Numbered from the stretch's first letter, positions 6,436 to 13,870 are shown. The stretch is 14,535 nucleotides of DNA from Bordetella parapertussis (GCA_945871945.1 CAMBXY010000020.1:1-14535), one strand, 5' to 3'. Made by a program: numbers and translations. The notes: generated by a model not told the origin, from the sequence alone.

Positions 6436-7313
6436 GCAGCTTTTTTTGCTTGGTCAAATGGCACATCGGTGGTGACCAAAGCGCTGGCTGGCAAACCCTT
6501 GGCCCAAGGCAAATCAACGGAATAGGTATTTAACAAGCAGTCATCGGGCAGGCACTCAATGGGCGTGAAGTCGCGATGCGCAATGTATTCAGGTCGCTTG
6601 TGACGCTTTATATGGTTGCTGACTGCACACAGGCTGAGGTAAACGCTGACACGGTTCCAAGGAGATAAGTTGCTGGCCGAGGCATGCACCAAACAACTGT
6701 GAAACAAAATCATCGAGCCAGCCGGTCCGGTGGGACTGACGATGCCGCCTTGCTTGCCGCCAGCACGCTCGACCAACTGGGCGATGAGGTCGTTGTCCAC
6801 CGTCCACAAGGGGTAACTGGTGGTGGTTAAGTCGTGCTTGGCGTCGATCACGCCTTTTTTATGGCTGCCAGGAATGAACATCAAGGGGCCATTGAATGCA
6901 TTCACATCATCCAAAAAGATAGCCACATTCATGGCGCGCTCGGTAGGCATCATGTCGTCATTGAGCCACGTGCCGTAATCTTGGTGCCACTGCCAGACAT
7001 CGCCTTCAAAAGCCATCTTTCCGTTGATCTTGAATTGGTGCATATAAAGCTTCTCGCCTAACAAAGCTTCAACAGGATCAATCATGCGGGGATGGCGAGA
7101 CAATTTGGCAAACGGCTCGCTGTACAAATGCGCCGCAAAGTTGGTTCTCACCGCGTCCTTGCCTTTTTCGCGCACATTGAAAGCTTCTTGACGGCTGTAA
7201 AGGTGAGGAACCTCTTGAACCATCACGCGGGTTTCTTCAGGACTGAAAAGTCCGGGGAAAAACAAATAGCCCTCTTTGTCAAATTGGGCGTGCTGCTCTG
7301 GGGTAAGTTTCAT
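6432..7313 (-). CDS. Phytanoyl-CoA dioxygenase (PhyH) family, EctD-like Fe(II)/2-oxoglutarate hydroxylase
   Basis: A 293-residue oxygenase that should hydroxylate a small substrate using O2 and 2-oxoglutarate. The iron facial triad is visible: H110 and D112 in WQWHQDYGTW (107-116) and H210 in LVHASASN (208-215), with R221 in the position that binds the 2-oxoglutarate carboxylate. NGPLMFIPGSH (141-151) is a family hallmark. The stretch after the HxD motif and SASN-SPW-R resemble ectoine hydroxylase EctD (WHSDFETW, then DGMP; SASNISPWPR), but EctD's own signature is altered and no ectoine synthesis gene is near, so the substrate is open. The start has AGGAG six bases upstream. It is the first gene of a two-gene operon, with the SAF oxidoreductase starting inside its stop codon. 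The promoter must lie in 7314-7445. Confidence 0.9.
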   Translation of the reverse strand: MKLTPEQHAQFDKEGYLFFPGLFSPEETRVMVQEVPHLYSRQEAFNVREKGKDAVRTNFAAHLYSEPFAKLSRHPRMIDPVEALLGEKLYMHQFKINGKMAFEGDVWQWHQDYGTWLNDDMMPTERAMNVAIFLDDVNAFNGPLMFIPGSHKKGVIDAKHDLTTTSYPLWTVDNDLIAQLVERAGGKQGGIVSPTGPAGSMILFHSCLVHASASNLSPWNRVSVYLSLCAVSNHIKRHKRPEYIAHRDFTPIECLPDDCLLNTYSVDLPWAKGLPASALVTTDVPFDQAKKAA

Positions 7314-7445
7314 CTCGATCTCCTCAATGGCGGTATTCAGAATTCGGTAAATTATCGCTACTTCTCATTGTCTTTTCCCGACAAGCCCCATGCAATTAGC
7401 CATAATCATCACTTTCTTGTCACTTAAGTGCCCATAGGACGCCAA
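7314..7445. promoter_or_regulatory. Divergent promoter region between the dioxygenase and TPR genes, with two inverted repeats
   Basis: This 132-base region serves two divergent genes. It holds an inverted repeat TTGTC-N7-GACAA at 7368-7384 and a perfect 10-base palindrome CACTTAAGTG at 7421-7430. GATAAT (minus strand, about 7352-7357) could be a -10 for the dioxygenase operon, but the nearest TTGTCG is 22 bases away, too far for a standard spacer. For the TPR gene, AGGA at 7436-7439 is the ribosome binding site. The palindromes are candidate operator sites without known owner. Confidence 0.45.
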
Positions 7446-7883
7446 ATGAAAACCATTTTTTCTCTTTTTTTAAGCCTCTTTATGTTCATGCAACCGGCAT
7501 TGGCTGCGGACACATCAGATTCAAATGCCCCGCCCGATTTGGAAACCGCCAAAACTTTGATTGCCAAAAAGGACTGGCCAAGCGCTATTGCCAGCTTAGA
7601 AAAGTTCGTCAAAGCCAATCCCAACGACGCCGATGGTTTTAATTTGCTCGGCTATAGCTTGCGCAACAGCAAGCGTTATTCAGAAGCCATCTTCAATTAC
7701 AAAGAAGCCTTGCGCATTGACCCCAACCACCGCGGGGCACACGAGTATCTAGGGCAAAGCTATGTTCAAACCAAGCAACTCGATAAAGCCAAAGAATTGC
7801 TTGCCTCGCTCGAAAAAATATGTGGCTTGCAGTGCGAGGAATACCTTGATTTGAAAAAATCCATAGACAAAGTTAAGAAGTAA
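7446..7883 (+). CDS. Periplasmic tetratricopeptide-repeat protein
   Basis: A 145-residue exported protein. Residues 1-20 are a signal peptide ending PALA, cut before ADTSD. Residues about 30-125 hold three TPR units; the second and third are clear ([20 protein letters not shown] at 63-82; [13 protein letters not shown] at 95-107). Cys126 and Cys130 (ICGLQCEEY) follow, a possible disulfide or ligand pair. TPR proteins are scaffolds for protein contacts; the partner is unknown. I chose the ATG at 7446 because AGGA lies six bases before it and a normal signal peptide begins there; an in-frame ATG at 7428 would add six residues before the signal. Its last 11 bases overlap the convergent Lrp-type gene. 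Confidence 0.85.
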   Translation: MKTIFSLFLSLFMFMQPALAADTSDSNAPPDLETAKTLIAKKDWPSAIASLEKFVKANPNDADGFNLLGYSLRNSKRYSEAIFNYKEALRIDPNHRGAHEYLGQSYVQTKQLDKAKELLASLEKICGLQCEEYLDLKKSIDKVKK

Positions 7884-8352
7884 CCAGCGCAGGTTTAAGC
7901 GGTAAGGCCGTTTTGTATCGCACCTGCTTCAAAGCAAAACTGCTGCGGATTTTTTCCACCCCAGGAATAGGCGAGAGTTGCTCCAAGATGAATTTCTCCA
8001 AGGCGGCCATATCTGCAATCGCCACGCGTATCAGGTAATCGGAGTCGCCCGTCATCAAATAGCACTCCATCACCTCGTCATGGTCAGCAATGCGTCGCTC
8101 AAATTCCGCCAACGTCTGCTTAGACTGCTCTTTCAAACTGATAGATATAAAGACGTTCAAGCCTATGCCCAAGGCCTTGGGTTCAGTCAGCGCCACATAC
8201 TTTTGAATCACCCCAGAAGCCTCTAAAGCCTTGACCCTGTTCAGACAGGGTGAAGGAGACAGATGCACCCGCTTGGCCAACTCCAGATTGGTGATGGCGC
8301 TGTCTTGCTGCAACTGATTTAATATTTTGTAATCTATGGTGTCTAGCGGCAT
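7873..8352 (-). CDS. Lrp/AsnC family transcriptional regulator (MdeR-like by context)
   Basis: A 159-residue feast/famine regulator. Residues 4-60 are the winged HTH ([15 protein letters not shown], then [20 protein letters not shown] at 25-44), nearly the Lrp consensus. Residues about 65-145 are the RAM/AsnC effector domain, with the ligand loop [12 protein letters not shown] at 99-110. Such proteins bind amino acids and control amino-acid metabolism genes. It is divergent from a 2-oxoacid dehydrogenase E1 gene, with one good Lrp-type site between them, so it probably controls that gene and itself. In Pseudomonas putida the Lrp-type MdeR similarly governs mdeA and the AceE-like mdeB; the parallel is inference. 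The start has GGAG seven bases upstream. The 3' end overlaps the convergent TPR gene by 11 bases. Confidence 0.92.
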   Translation of the reverse strand: MPLDTIDYKILNQLQQDSAITNLELAKRVHLSPSPCLNRVKALEASGVIQKYVALTEPKALGIGLNVFISISLKEQSKQTLAEFERRIADHDEVMECYLMTGDSDYLIRVAIADMAALEKFILEQLSPIPGVEKIRSSFALKQVRYKTALPLKPALVTS

Positions 8353-8458
8353 TTAATTTCTCCAAAACTAATTTTAGAAATATTTTATGCCTTAAATATC
8401 CTAAATATTGCTATATATAGGCAACCTATTTTGCAGCTTCATCGCTACATTCAATGCA
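8353..8458. promoter_or_regulatory. Divergent AT-rich control region between the Lrp-type regulator and E1
   Basis: These 106 bases are very AT-rich. AAATAT recurs at 8378, 8394 and 8403, and CTAA/TTAG arms form CTAATTTTAG at 8368-8377, the sort of DNA that Lrp-type octamers wrap. TATATATAG at 8412-8420 could be the -10 of the E1 gene, but no TTGACA-like -35 sits at the right distance, which would fit an activator-dependent promoter. The best single Lrp-type match is listed separately. Confidence 0.5.
8375..8389 (+). promoter_or_regulatory. Candidate Lrp-type operator
   Basis: TAGAAATATTTTATG fits the E. coli Lrp consensus YAGHAWATTWTDCTR at 12 of 15 positions by my count, missing two central bases and the late C. 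It lies 22 bases before the regulator's start and 70 before the E1 start, a suitable position to control both. The consensus is degenerate and this DNA is AT-rich, so a chance match is possible. Confidence 0.45.
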
Positions 8459-11086
8459 ATGAACTCAGCCCTATTCACCCCTTCTTTGTCGCCAGTCCAC
8501 GCCGACACAGACCCTCAAGAAACCGCCGAATGGCGGGACGCTTTCAACGCCGTGGTGTCGCAACACGGTGCCGAGCGCGCCGGTTTTTTGCTCGACCAAC
8601 TCGTAGCCCTCGCCCACCAAAACCAAATCGACTGGTCGCCGGAATTGGTCACGCCCCATGTGAACACTGTTGCGGTGGAGGTTCAGGCCCCCTTCCCCGG
8701 GGACTTATCGATTGAGGAAAAAATTGCCTCCATTATTCGCTGGAATGCCTTGGCCATGGTGGCAAGAGCAAACGCCGCTTATGGCGAACTCGGCGGTCAT
8801 ATCGCCAGTTACGCCAGTGCTGCGGATTTATTCGAGGTGGGCTTCAACCATTTTTTCCATGCACGCAACAAGCTTCATGGTGGCGACTTGGTGTTTTTCC
8901 AACCGCACAGTGCACCTGGCGTTTACGCCAGAGCTTTTTTAGAAGGCCGATTGAGCCAGCAAGACTTGGCGCATTACCGACAAGAAATCAGTGCGCCTGG
9001 CCAGGGGGCACGCGGCCTATCAAGCTACCCACATCCTTGGCTGATGCCGGATTTTTGGCAGTTTCCCACCGGCTCTATGGGGTTGGGGCCCATCAGTTCC
9101 ATCTACCACGCCCGCTTCATGCGCTACCTGTCTCACCGCCAACTGCTGGACTGCAGTCAGCGCAAAGTGTGGGGAGTTTTTGGCGATGGCGAAATGGATG
9201 AGCCAGAGAGCATGAGCGCCTTGACCTTGGCCTCACGTGAAAAATTAGACAACTTGGTCTGGGTTGTGAATTGCAATTTACAGCGCTTAGATGGCCCAGT
9301 TCGTGGCAATGGTCGCATCATCGATGAACTGGAAAAACTCTTTCGCGGTGCTGGCTGGAATGTGATCAAACTGATTTGGGGCAGTGACTGGGATGGCTTG
9401 TTTGCCCGCGATACACAACAAGCGCTGGTTAAAGTTTTTGCCAACACAGTAGACGGACAAATGCAGACCTTTGCTGCCAAGGACGGGCGCTTCAACCGAG
9501 ATAATTTTTTTGGACAAAACCCAGAACTCGCACAACTCGCCCAAGGACTGAGCGATGAACAAATTGACCGCTTAAAACGCGGAGGGCATGATTTGGTCAA
9601 AATCCACGCCGCTTATGCGGCTGCCGTGGCTCACCAAGGACAGCCCACAGTTATTTTGGCGCACACCAAGAAAGGCTATGGCATGGGTCAGGCGGGTCAA
9701 GGCAAGATGACCACCCACAGTCAGAAAAAACTCGACGACACCGCCTTGCTGGAGTTTCGCAATCGTTTCAATTTGCCTTTGAGCGATGAACAAGCCAAAG
9801 AATTGGCATTTTTCAAACCCGCTGATGACAGTAGCGAAATGCAATACCTGCACGCGCAGCGCCACAAACTCGGCGGCTATTTACCCCAACGCGAAACGTT
9901 GTGCGAGAGCTTGCCTGTACCTGAATTGAGCAGCTATGCCAACTTTGCTATTGAGGCGGGTGGCAAAGAGATGTCAACCACCATGGCTTTTGTTCGCTTG
10001 CTGGGTAATTTGCTCAAAGACGCGCAACTGGGGCCACGCATCGTGCCCATCGTTGCTGACGAGGCACGTACTTTTGGCATGGCGAATCTGTTCAAGCAAG
10101 TAGGTATCTATTCCAGCGTGGGTCAAAAATATGAGCCGGAGGACATTGGATCGGTGCTGAGTTACCGCGAGGCCATGAACGGGCAAATTTTGGAAGAAGG
10201 CATCAGCGAGGCCGGCGCGATAGCGAGTTGGACAGCTGCAGCCACCAGCTACAGCGTGCACGGCTTGGCTATGTTGCCCTTTTATATTTACTATTCCATG
10301 TTTGGTTTTCAACGCGTGGGCGACGCAATTTGGGCAGCCGCAGACCAGCGCTCTAGAGGTTTTTTGCTGGGGGCCACCTCGGGTCGAACCACCTTGAGCG
10401 GCGAAGGTTTGCAACACCAAGATGGTTCCAGCCATTTGGTGGCGGCCACCATTCCCAACTGCAAGTCCTATGACCCGGCTTTTGCCTGTGAGATGGCGGT
10501 CATTGTTGACCAAGGTATGCGAGAAATGGTGGTCGAGCAAAAAGATGTTTTTTATTACATCACGCTGATGAATGAAAACTATGCGCAACCCAACCTGATA
10601 GCCGGCTCTAGAGAACATATTTTGCAAGGCATGTACCTGATCGCTGACAACACACTTAGCATTCAAAAAGTCAGCGCAACAGTGACTTTAATGGGCTCGG
10701 GGGCCATATTGCGCGAAGTCATGCAGGCGGCCCAACTGTTGGCCATGGAGGGCATTGCATCACAAGTTTTCAGCGTGACCAGTTGGAGCGAACTCGCCCG
10801 CGAAGCCCTCAACTGCGAAAAAGCCGCTTCGCAGAGCAATGAAAACACCACGCCCTTTGTAACCACACAAATTCAAAACACCAAGGGTCCTGTGATTGCC
10901 GCCACCGACTATGTCAGGGCAGTGGCGGAAAGCATTCGGGCCTATATGCCCCAAGGCAGAAAGTACCTGACTTTAGGTACGGACGGATTTGGTCGCAGCG
11001 ACACCCGCGCCCAATTGCGGGCCTTCTTTCAAGTCGATGCCCAGCATATTGCCAATACCGCACGCAAGGCTTTGGCTCAAGCGTGA
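8459..11086 (+). CDS. AceE-type homodimeric 2-oxoacid dehydrogenase E1 (pyruvate or 2-oxobutyrate dehydrogenase)
   Basis: An 875-residue thiamine diphosphate enzyme, close in sequence to E. coli AceE (887). E1 decarboxylates a 2-oxoacid and passes the acyl group to lipoyl-E2. The TPP motif runs from GDGEMDEPES (242-251) to NCN (271-273). The family's active-site histidines are kept in GGHIAS, PHSAPGVYARAF, GKMTTH and GEGLQHQDGSSH, and KEMSTT keeps the catalytic glutamate. The N-terminal DPQETAEWRDAF matches the E2-binding segment. The chain stops about 25 residues before the AceE C-terminus. The frame also opens with TTG at 8408, inside the likely promoter; the ATG at 8459 fits family length but lacks a good Shine-Dalgarno. 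No E2 or E3 gene follows; serC converges with a 10-base overlap. Next to an Lrp-type gene it resembles Pseudomonas mdeB (2-oxobutyrate), so it may be a second E1 rather than the housekeeping AceE. Confidence 0.92.
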   Translation: MNSALFTPSLSPVHADTDPQETAEWRDAFNAVVSQHGAERAGFLLDQLVALAHQNQIDWSPELVTPHVNTVAVEVQAPFPGDLSIEEKIASIIRWNALAMVARANAAYGELGGHIASYASAADLFEVGFNHFFHARNKLHGGDLVFFQPHSAPGVYARAFLEGRLSQQDLAHYRQEISAPGQGARGLSSYPHPWLMPDFWQFPTGSMGLGPISSIYHARFMRYLSHRQLLDCSQRKVWGVFGDGEMDEPESMSALTLASREKLDNLVWVVNCNLQRLDGPVRGNGRIIDELEKLFRGAGWNVIKLIWGSDWDGLFARDTQQALVKVFANTVDGQMQTFAAKDGRFNRDNFFGQNPELAQLAQGLSDEQIDRLKRGGHDLVKIHAAYAAAVAHQGQPTVILAHTKKGYGMGQAGQGKMTTHSQKKLDDTALLEFRNRFNLPLSDEQAKELAFFKPADDSSEMQYLHAQRHKLGGYLPQRETLCESLPVPELSSYANFAIEAGGKEMSTTMAFVRLLGNLLKDAQLGPRIVPIVADEARTFGMANLFKQVGIYSSVGQKYEPEDIGSVLSYREAMNGQILEEGISEAGAIASWTAAATSYSVHGLAMLPFYIYYSMFGFQRVGDAIWAAADQRSRGFLLGATSGRTTLSGEGLQHQDGSSHLVAATIPNCKSYDPAFACEMAVIVDQGMREMVVEQKDVFYYITLMNENYAQPNLIAGSREHILQGMYLIADNTLSIQKVSATVTLMGSGAILREVMQAAQLLAMEGIASQVFSVTSWSELAREALNCEKAASQSNENTTPFVTTQIQNTKGPVIAATDYVRAVAESIRAYMPQGRKYLTLGTDGFGRSDTRAQLRAFFQVDAQHIANTARKALAQA

Positions 11087-12159
11087 GTCTTCTCAAATTC
11101 AAACATATAGTCGCGTAGCTTTTGCACAGAGGCCAAGGGCATGGCGTTGTAAATAGAAGCACGCATGCCGCCTGCGGCACGATGGCCTCGCAGTTGCACC
11201 ATGCCTTTAGCCTCAGCACCTTGGAGAAATTCGGCGTTCAAAGATTCGTCACGCAAAAAGAAGGTGACATTCATGCGGGATCTGTCCAAGGGCTGAACGC
11301 GATTTTTAAAAAAAGAACTGTGGTCCAAAAAGTCGTAAAGCAAACTTGACTTCAGCAAATTGTGCTGCTCCATCGCCGACAAACCGCCTTCACGCTGAAT
11401 GTGCTGCAACACCAAACCCATGATGTAAATCGCGTAGGTGGGCGGGGTGTTGTACATGGAATCACTGTCAGCTTGCAGCTGGTAGTTGAAGGCCGAGGGC
11501 GTCGCTGCCAAGGCGTGCCCCAATAAATCGCGCCTCACAATGACCAAGGTCACGCCAGAGGGCCCCATGTTTTTTTGCGCGCCTGCATAAATCAGACCAT
11601 AGCGAGACACGTCAATGGGTTTGGACATGATATTGGAAGACATATCAGCCACCAAAGGTATGTCTCCCGTGTTGGGCGTCCAGTGACACTCCACCCCGCC
11701 AATGGTTTCGTTGCTGCAAAAATGCACATAAGCAGGATTAGCCGATAAAGACCAAGACGAAAGCGCGGGCATGCAGTTGTAGCCCTGAGGTTCAGAAGTG
11801 GCGGCCATATGGACATGCCCGTAACGCGCAGCTTCTTGCATAGATTTAAGTGACCAGTTACCACTCACCACATAGTCGGCATGGCCGGTTCGTGAAATCA
11901 GGTTCATGGGGACGATGGCATTTTCTGCAATCGCACCCCCTTGCAATAGCAATACCGCATAGTTGTCGGGAATGGCCAACAACTCTTTCAACAACGACTG
12001 GGTTTGCGACAGAATTTGAGTGAACTCTGGTCCGCGGTGACTCATCTCCATGACCGACATACCGCTGCCCTGCCAATCCATCATCTCGCCAGCCGCTTGG
12101 CTCAACACAGTCTCTGGCAAGGTTGCTGGTCCAGAGCTGAAGTTGATCACCCGGGTCAT
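11077..12159 (-). CDS. serC: Phosphoserine aminotransferase
   Basis: A 360-residue PLP enzyme, the normal length. It makes 3-phosphoserine from 3-phosphohydroxypyruvate with glutamate in serine synthesis, and usually also serves pyridoxal phosphate synthesis in proteobacteria. It starts INFSSGPATLP; substrate residues H41/R42 sit in MSHRGPEF; W102 (SGNWS) stacks on PLP; D172/S174 lie in ADMSSN; the Schiff-base lysine is K196 in YAGAQKNMGPSG; H326/R327 and R333 lie in GHRAAGGMRASIYN. The PLP cup reads GGAIAENAIVP rather than E. coli's GGxRGQF, which I take as the normal form in Burkholderiales. Its ATG overlaps the stop of the upstream MerR-type gene (ATGA, 12156-12159) and no Shine-Dalgarno is visible, so translation is probably coupled. 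The 3' end overlaps the convergent E1 gene by 10 bases. Confidence 0.96.
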   Translation of the reverse strand: MTRVINFSSGPATLPETVLSQAAGEMMDWQGSGMSVMEMSHRGPEFTQILSQTQSLLKELLAIPDNYAVLLLQGGAIAENAIVPMNLISRTGHADYVVSGNWSLKSMQEAARYGHVHMAATSEPQGYNCMPALSSWSLSANPAYVHFCSNETIGGVECHWTPNTGDIPLVADMSSNIMSKPIDVSRYGLIYAGAQKNMGPSGVTLVIVRRDLLGHALAATPSAFNYQLQADSDSMYNTPPTYAIYIMGLVLQHIQREGGLSAMEQHNLLKSSLLYDFLDHSSFFKNRVQPLDRSRMNVTFFLRDESLNAEFLQGAEAKGMVQLRGHRAAGGMRASIYNAMPLASVQKLRDYMFEFEKTHA

Positions 12160-13172
12160 GAAGTTTTGATGTCTGACAAATCGATTCCCTCTTCCTTGGC
12201 CACTCGCTCCAAAGCCTCTTCAAACAATGCACGGGCAGTGCCAGAAACAGCAGAAAGATAGGCGTGCAATTTGGCATCGTCTTTCGAACTGTTCAGACAG
12301 TCGGCGCTGTATTTTTCAAAGCTATTGAGCTGAAAAATCAATTCAGCTACATGGCGCGGGCACTCGCACAAAACTTGGTTTGGAATGGATGCCACGCGCT
12401 GCAAGACTTGGTCTGAATAGCGTCTAGCAGGAATGGTTTTGGCCGACAGTTGCGTCTCATGCCTAGAGGGATCGACGAATAAAACAGATTGAATGATGTC
12501 ACTCAAATCAACATCTGACACAGGCTCTCGGCGCAACAGCAATCCCGCTTCTTTAAGGGTTTGCAACACAGTTTCCGACGCATAGCTGTATATGAGCAGG
12601 CCTTTACTGACCTTTAAATGATTTTGTAAGCGTGATATCTCTTGTGCGTTATAGGGCTGAACAGTGGGTTGATGTATCAGCAGCATGGTTGACGCCTGAT
12701 CTGTGCTGGGCAAATCTGTTGAGGTCAAAGCATCTTGTAAATCCGAGAAAACTTGTACGACCTTCAAACTGGCTTGTCCAAATGACAAGGTGAATTTTTG
12801 GGTTTCTATTCGACTTGCCAAGCCATAACCGACAACCACCAATGAGATAACGGCAGGCAACACATGACGTGCAGCATGACCGTGAATGGCTAGTCGTGAC
12901 TCACTTAACAAGCTTTGTAAAGATGAAATATCCATGGCAGCCAAAGTGCTGATGGCATGGCCCTGCTGCGTCAAACTTTTGAGCAAAGTAACTTTAAGCA
13001 CTTCTTGGTCGCTGTAAAGCCTGTGCCCACCTTCGGTTTTAGGGGGCGTGACGACCCCATAACGGCGTTCCCACACGCGCAAGGTTGCCACGGGCAATCC
13101 GGCAATTTTGGCGACGGCACCAATGCGGTACTTGCCCTGAGTTTGGTCTGAAGGATGGCTGTTTTGCAGCAT
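12156..13172 (-). CDS. MerR-family regulator with a non-canonical sensor part and CECP C-terminal domain
   Basis: A 338-residue regulator. Residues 15-80 are a MerR/CarH-type winged HTH (YRIGAVAKIAGLPVATLRVW at 15-34; GGHRLYSDQEV at 48-58). Residues about 105-235 alternate strands and helices like the Rossmann-type B12-binding fold of CarH/LitR light sensors, but the B12 signature (DxHxxG or similar with the lower-ligand histidine) is absent, and the upstream ExH motif is not seen either. Residues 266-330 are a helical domain starting LCECPRHVAELIF, with Cys269, Cys271 and His274 close together; I have a memory of this domain in other Burkholderiales MerR proteins but cannot check it. It lies upstream of serC and overlaps it by four bases. 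The start at 13172 has only a weak ribosome site (GAAAG far upstream). Target and ligand are unknown; a dyad at 13184-13198 suggests autoregulation. Confidence 0.85.
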   Translation of the reverse strand: MLQNSHPSDQTQGKYRIGAVAKIAGLPVATLRVWERRYGVVTPPKTEGGHRLYSDQEVLKVTLLKSLTQQGHAISTLAAMDISSLQSLLSESRLAIHGHAARHVLPAVISLVVVGYGLASRIETQKFTLSFGQASLKVVQVFSDLQDALTSTDLPSTDQASTMLLIHQPTVQPYNAQEISRLQNHLKVSKGLLIYSYASETVLQTLKEAGLLLRREPVSDVDLSDIIQSVLFVDPSRHETQLSAKTIPARRYSDQVLQRVASIPNQVLCECPRHVAELIFQLNSFEKYSADCLNSSKDDAKLHAYLSAVSGTARALFEEALERVAKEEGIDLSDIKTS

Positions 13173-13348
13173 ATGTTTTTACTTTCAAGTTAATTGAATA
13201 GGTTTTGAACGAATTTTACCTTAATAAACGATTCAAATATTGTTTTTTGTTAAATTAATTTGAAATTAAGACTATATTAGCGTCAAAGAAGTGGTTCACG
13301 TAATGCCCAGCGAAGAATTTATCAAATCCTTAGTCATTGGAGATAGAC
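13173..13348. promoter_or_regulatory. Divergent control region between the MerR-type and Rrf2-type genes with TTGAA motifs
   Basis: This 176-base region is AT-rich from 13173 to 13280. TTGAA or its complement TTCAA occurs five times (13184, 13194, 13205, 13232, 13260). The first two make the dyad listed separately; the second and third are direct repeats 11 bases apart, one helical turn. TATATT at 13273-13278 could be the -10 of the Rrf2 gene, without a good -35. GGAG at 13339-13342 is the Rrf2 ribosome binding site, six bases before its ATG. Confidence 0.5.
13184..13198. promoter_or_regulatory. Candidate operator dyad TTCAA-N5-TTGAA
   Basis: TTCAAGTTAATTGAA is an inverted repeat pairing at six of seven positions around its centre. 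It sits 12-26 bases upstream of the MerR-type start, where binding by either divergent regulator would block that gene. Assignment to the MerR-type protein is inference. Confidence 0.35.
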
Positions 13349-13870
13349 ATGTTATCCAAATTAACTCAAAACGCAGTCAACACTTTGTTGTGGGTGTGTA
13401 AGCATCAAGACAACGGCCCTGTGACCACGGATGCCGTGAGCAAGCGCCTAGGTTTGTCGGTCTCTTATTTGGAGTCCTTGTTTTCACAGCTGAAAAAACA
13501 CGGCTTCGTTGTTTCTTACAGAGGGCCAGGCGGCGGTTACTGCCCCCAAGGCAAACCTTCTGAACTGATGTTTTTAGACTTAATCAAAGTTTTTGAGTTT
13601 GAACATCAACCTAAACAGCGCCCGCGTGATGGTTTCGAAAATTTGAGCAAGGATTTGGTTTTCAACTTGATGCAAAGCTTTTGGGAAAACCAACTCCAAG
13701 GTTTGAGCATGGCAGACGTCTTACAACAAGTACCTGAAGATGCCTGGGGTGGGGTAATGGCCAGCGCTGCGCCCAAATTGGACACCAGGAAATTTAAACC
13801 TCTTCAAGCACCCAAAATGCCAACAGGGCCTAATTCTGTTTTCTCACTGGCGACTTTCATGGCCGCCTAA
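13349..13870 (+). CDS. Rrf2-family transcriptional regulator without iron-sulfur cysteines
   Basis: A 173-residue protein. Residues 1-85 are an Rrf2 winged HTH: GPVTTDAVSKRLGLSVSYLE (23-42) is the helix-turn-helix and YRGPGGGY (57-64) the wing, the most conserved Rrf2 motif. IscR and NsrR carry three cysteines near residues 92-105 for an Fe-S cluster; here that part (FEHQPKQRPRDGFE) has none, and the only cysteines are C17 and C64. So it is either cluster-free or uses other ligands. The C-terminal half ends in a P-rich tail (residues 142-160). I chose the ATG at 13349, with GGAG six bases before it, over a TTG at 13337. It is divergent from the MerR-type gene and shares its control region. 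Target unknown. Confidence 0.88.
   Translation: MLSKLTQNAVNTLLWVCKHQDNGPVTTDAVSKRLGLSVSYLESLFSQLKKHGFVVSYRGPGGGYCPQGKPSELMFLDLIKVFEFEHQPKQRPRDGFENLSKDLVFNLMQSFWENQLQGLSMADVLQQVPEDAWGGVMASAAPKLDTRKFKPLQAPKMPTGPNSVFSLATFMAA

Noticed and set aside
6432-7313. Assigning the dioxygenase as ectoine hydroxylase EctD
   Set aside because: The motif after HxD differs from the EctD signature and no ectABC gene is in the window; kept as EctD-like only.
9157-9600. 147-residue minus-strand frame inside the E1 gene
   Set aside because: Serine/proline/lysine-rich antisense shadow of the TPP-binding region, with no ribosome binding site.
9974-10666. 230-residue open frame on the minus strand inside the E1 gene
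   Set aside because: It is opposite highly conserved AceE coding sequence, and its translation is rich in G, H, V and Q with no domain. It is a shadow caused by codon bias.
11077-12159. SerC PLP-cup motif differs from E. coli (AENA in place of RGQF)
   Set aside because: From memory this form is usual in Burkholderiales SerC, and all catalytic residues are present, so I do not consider it a novelty.
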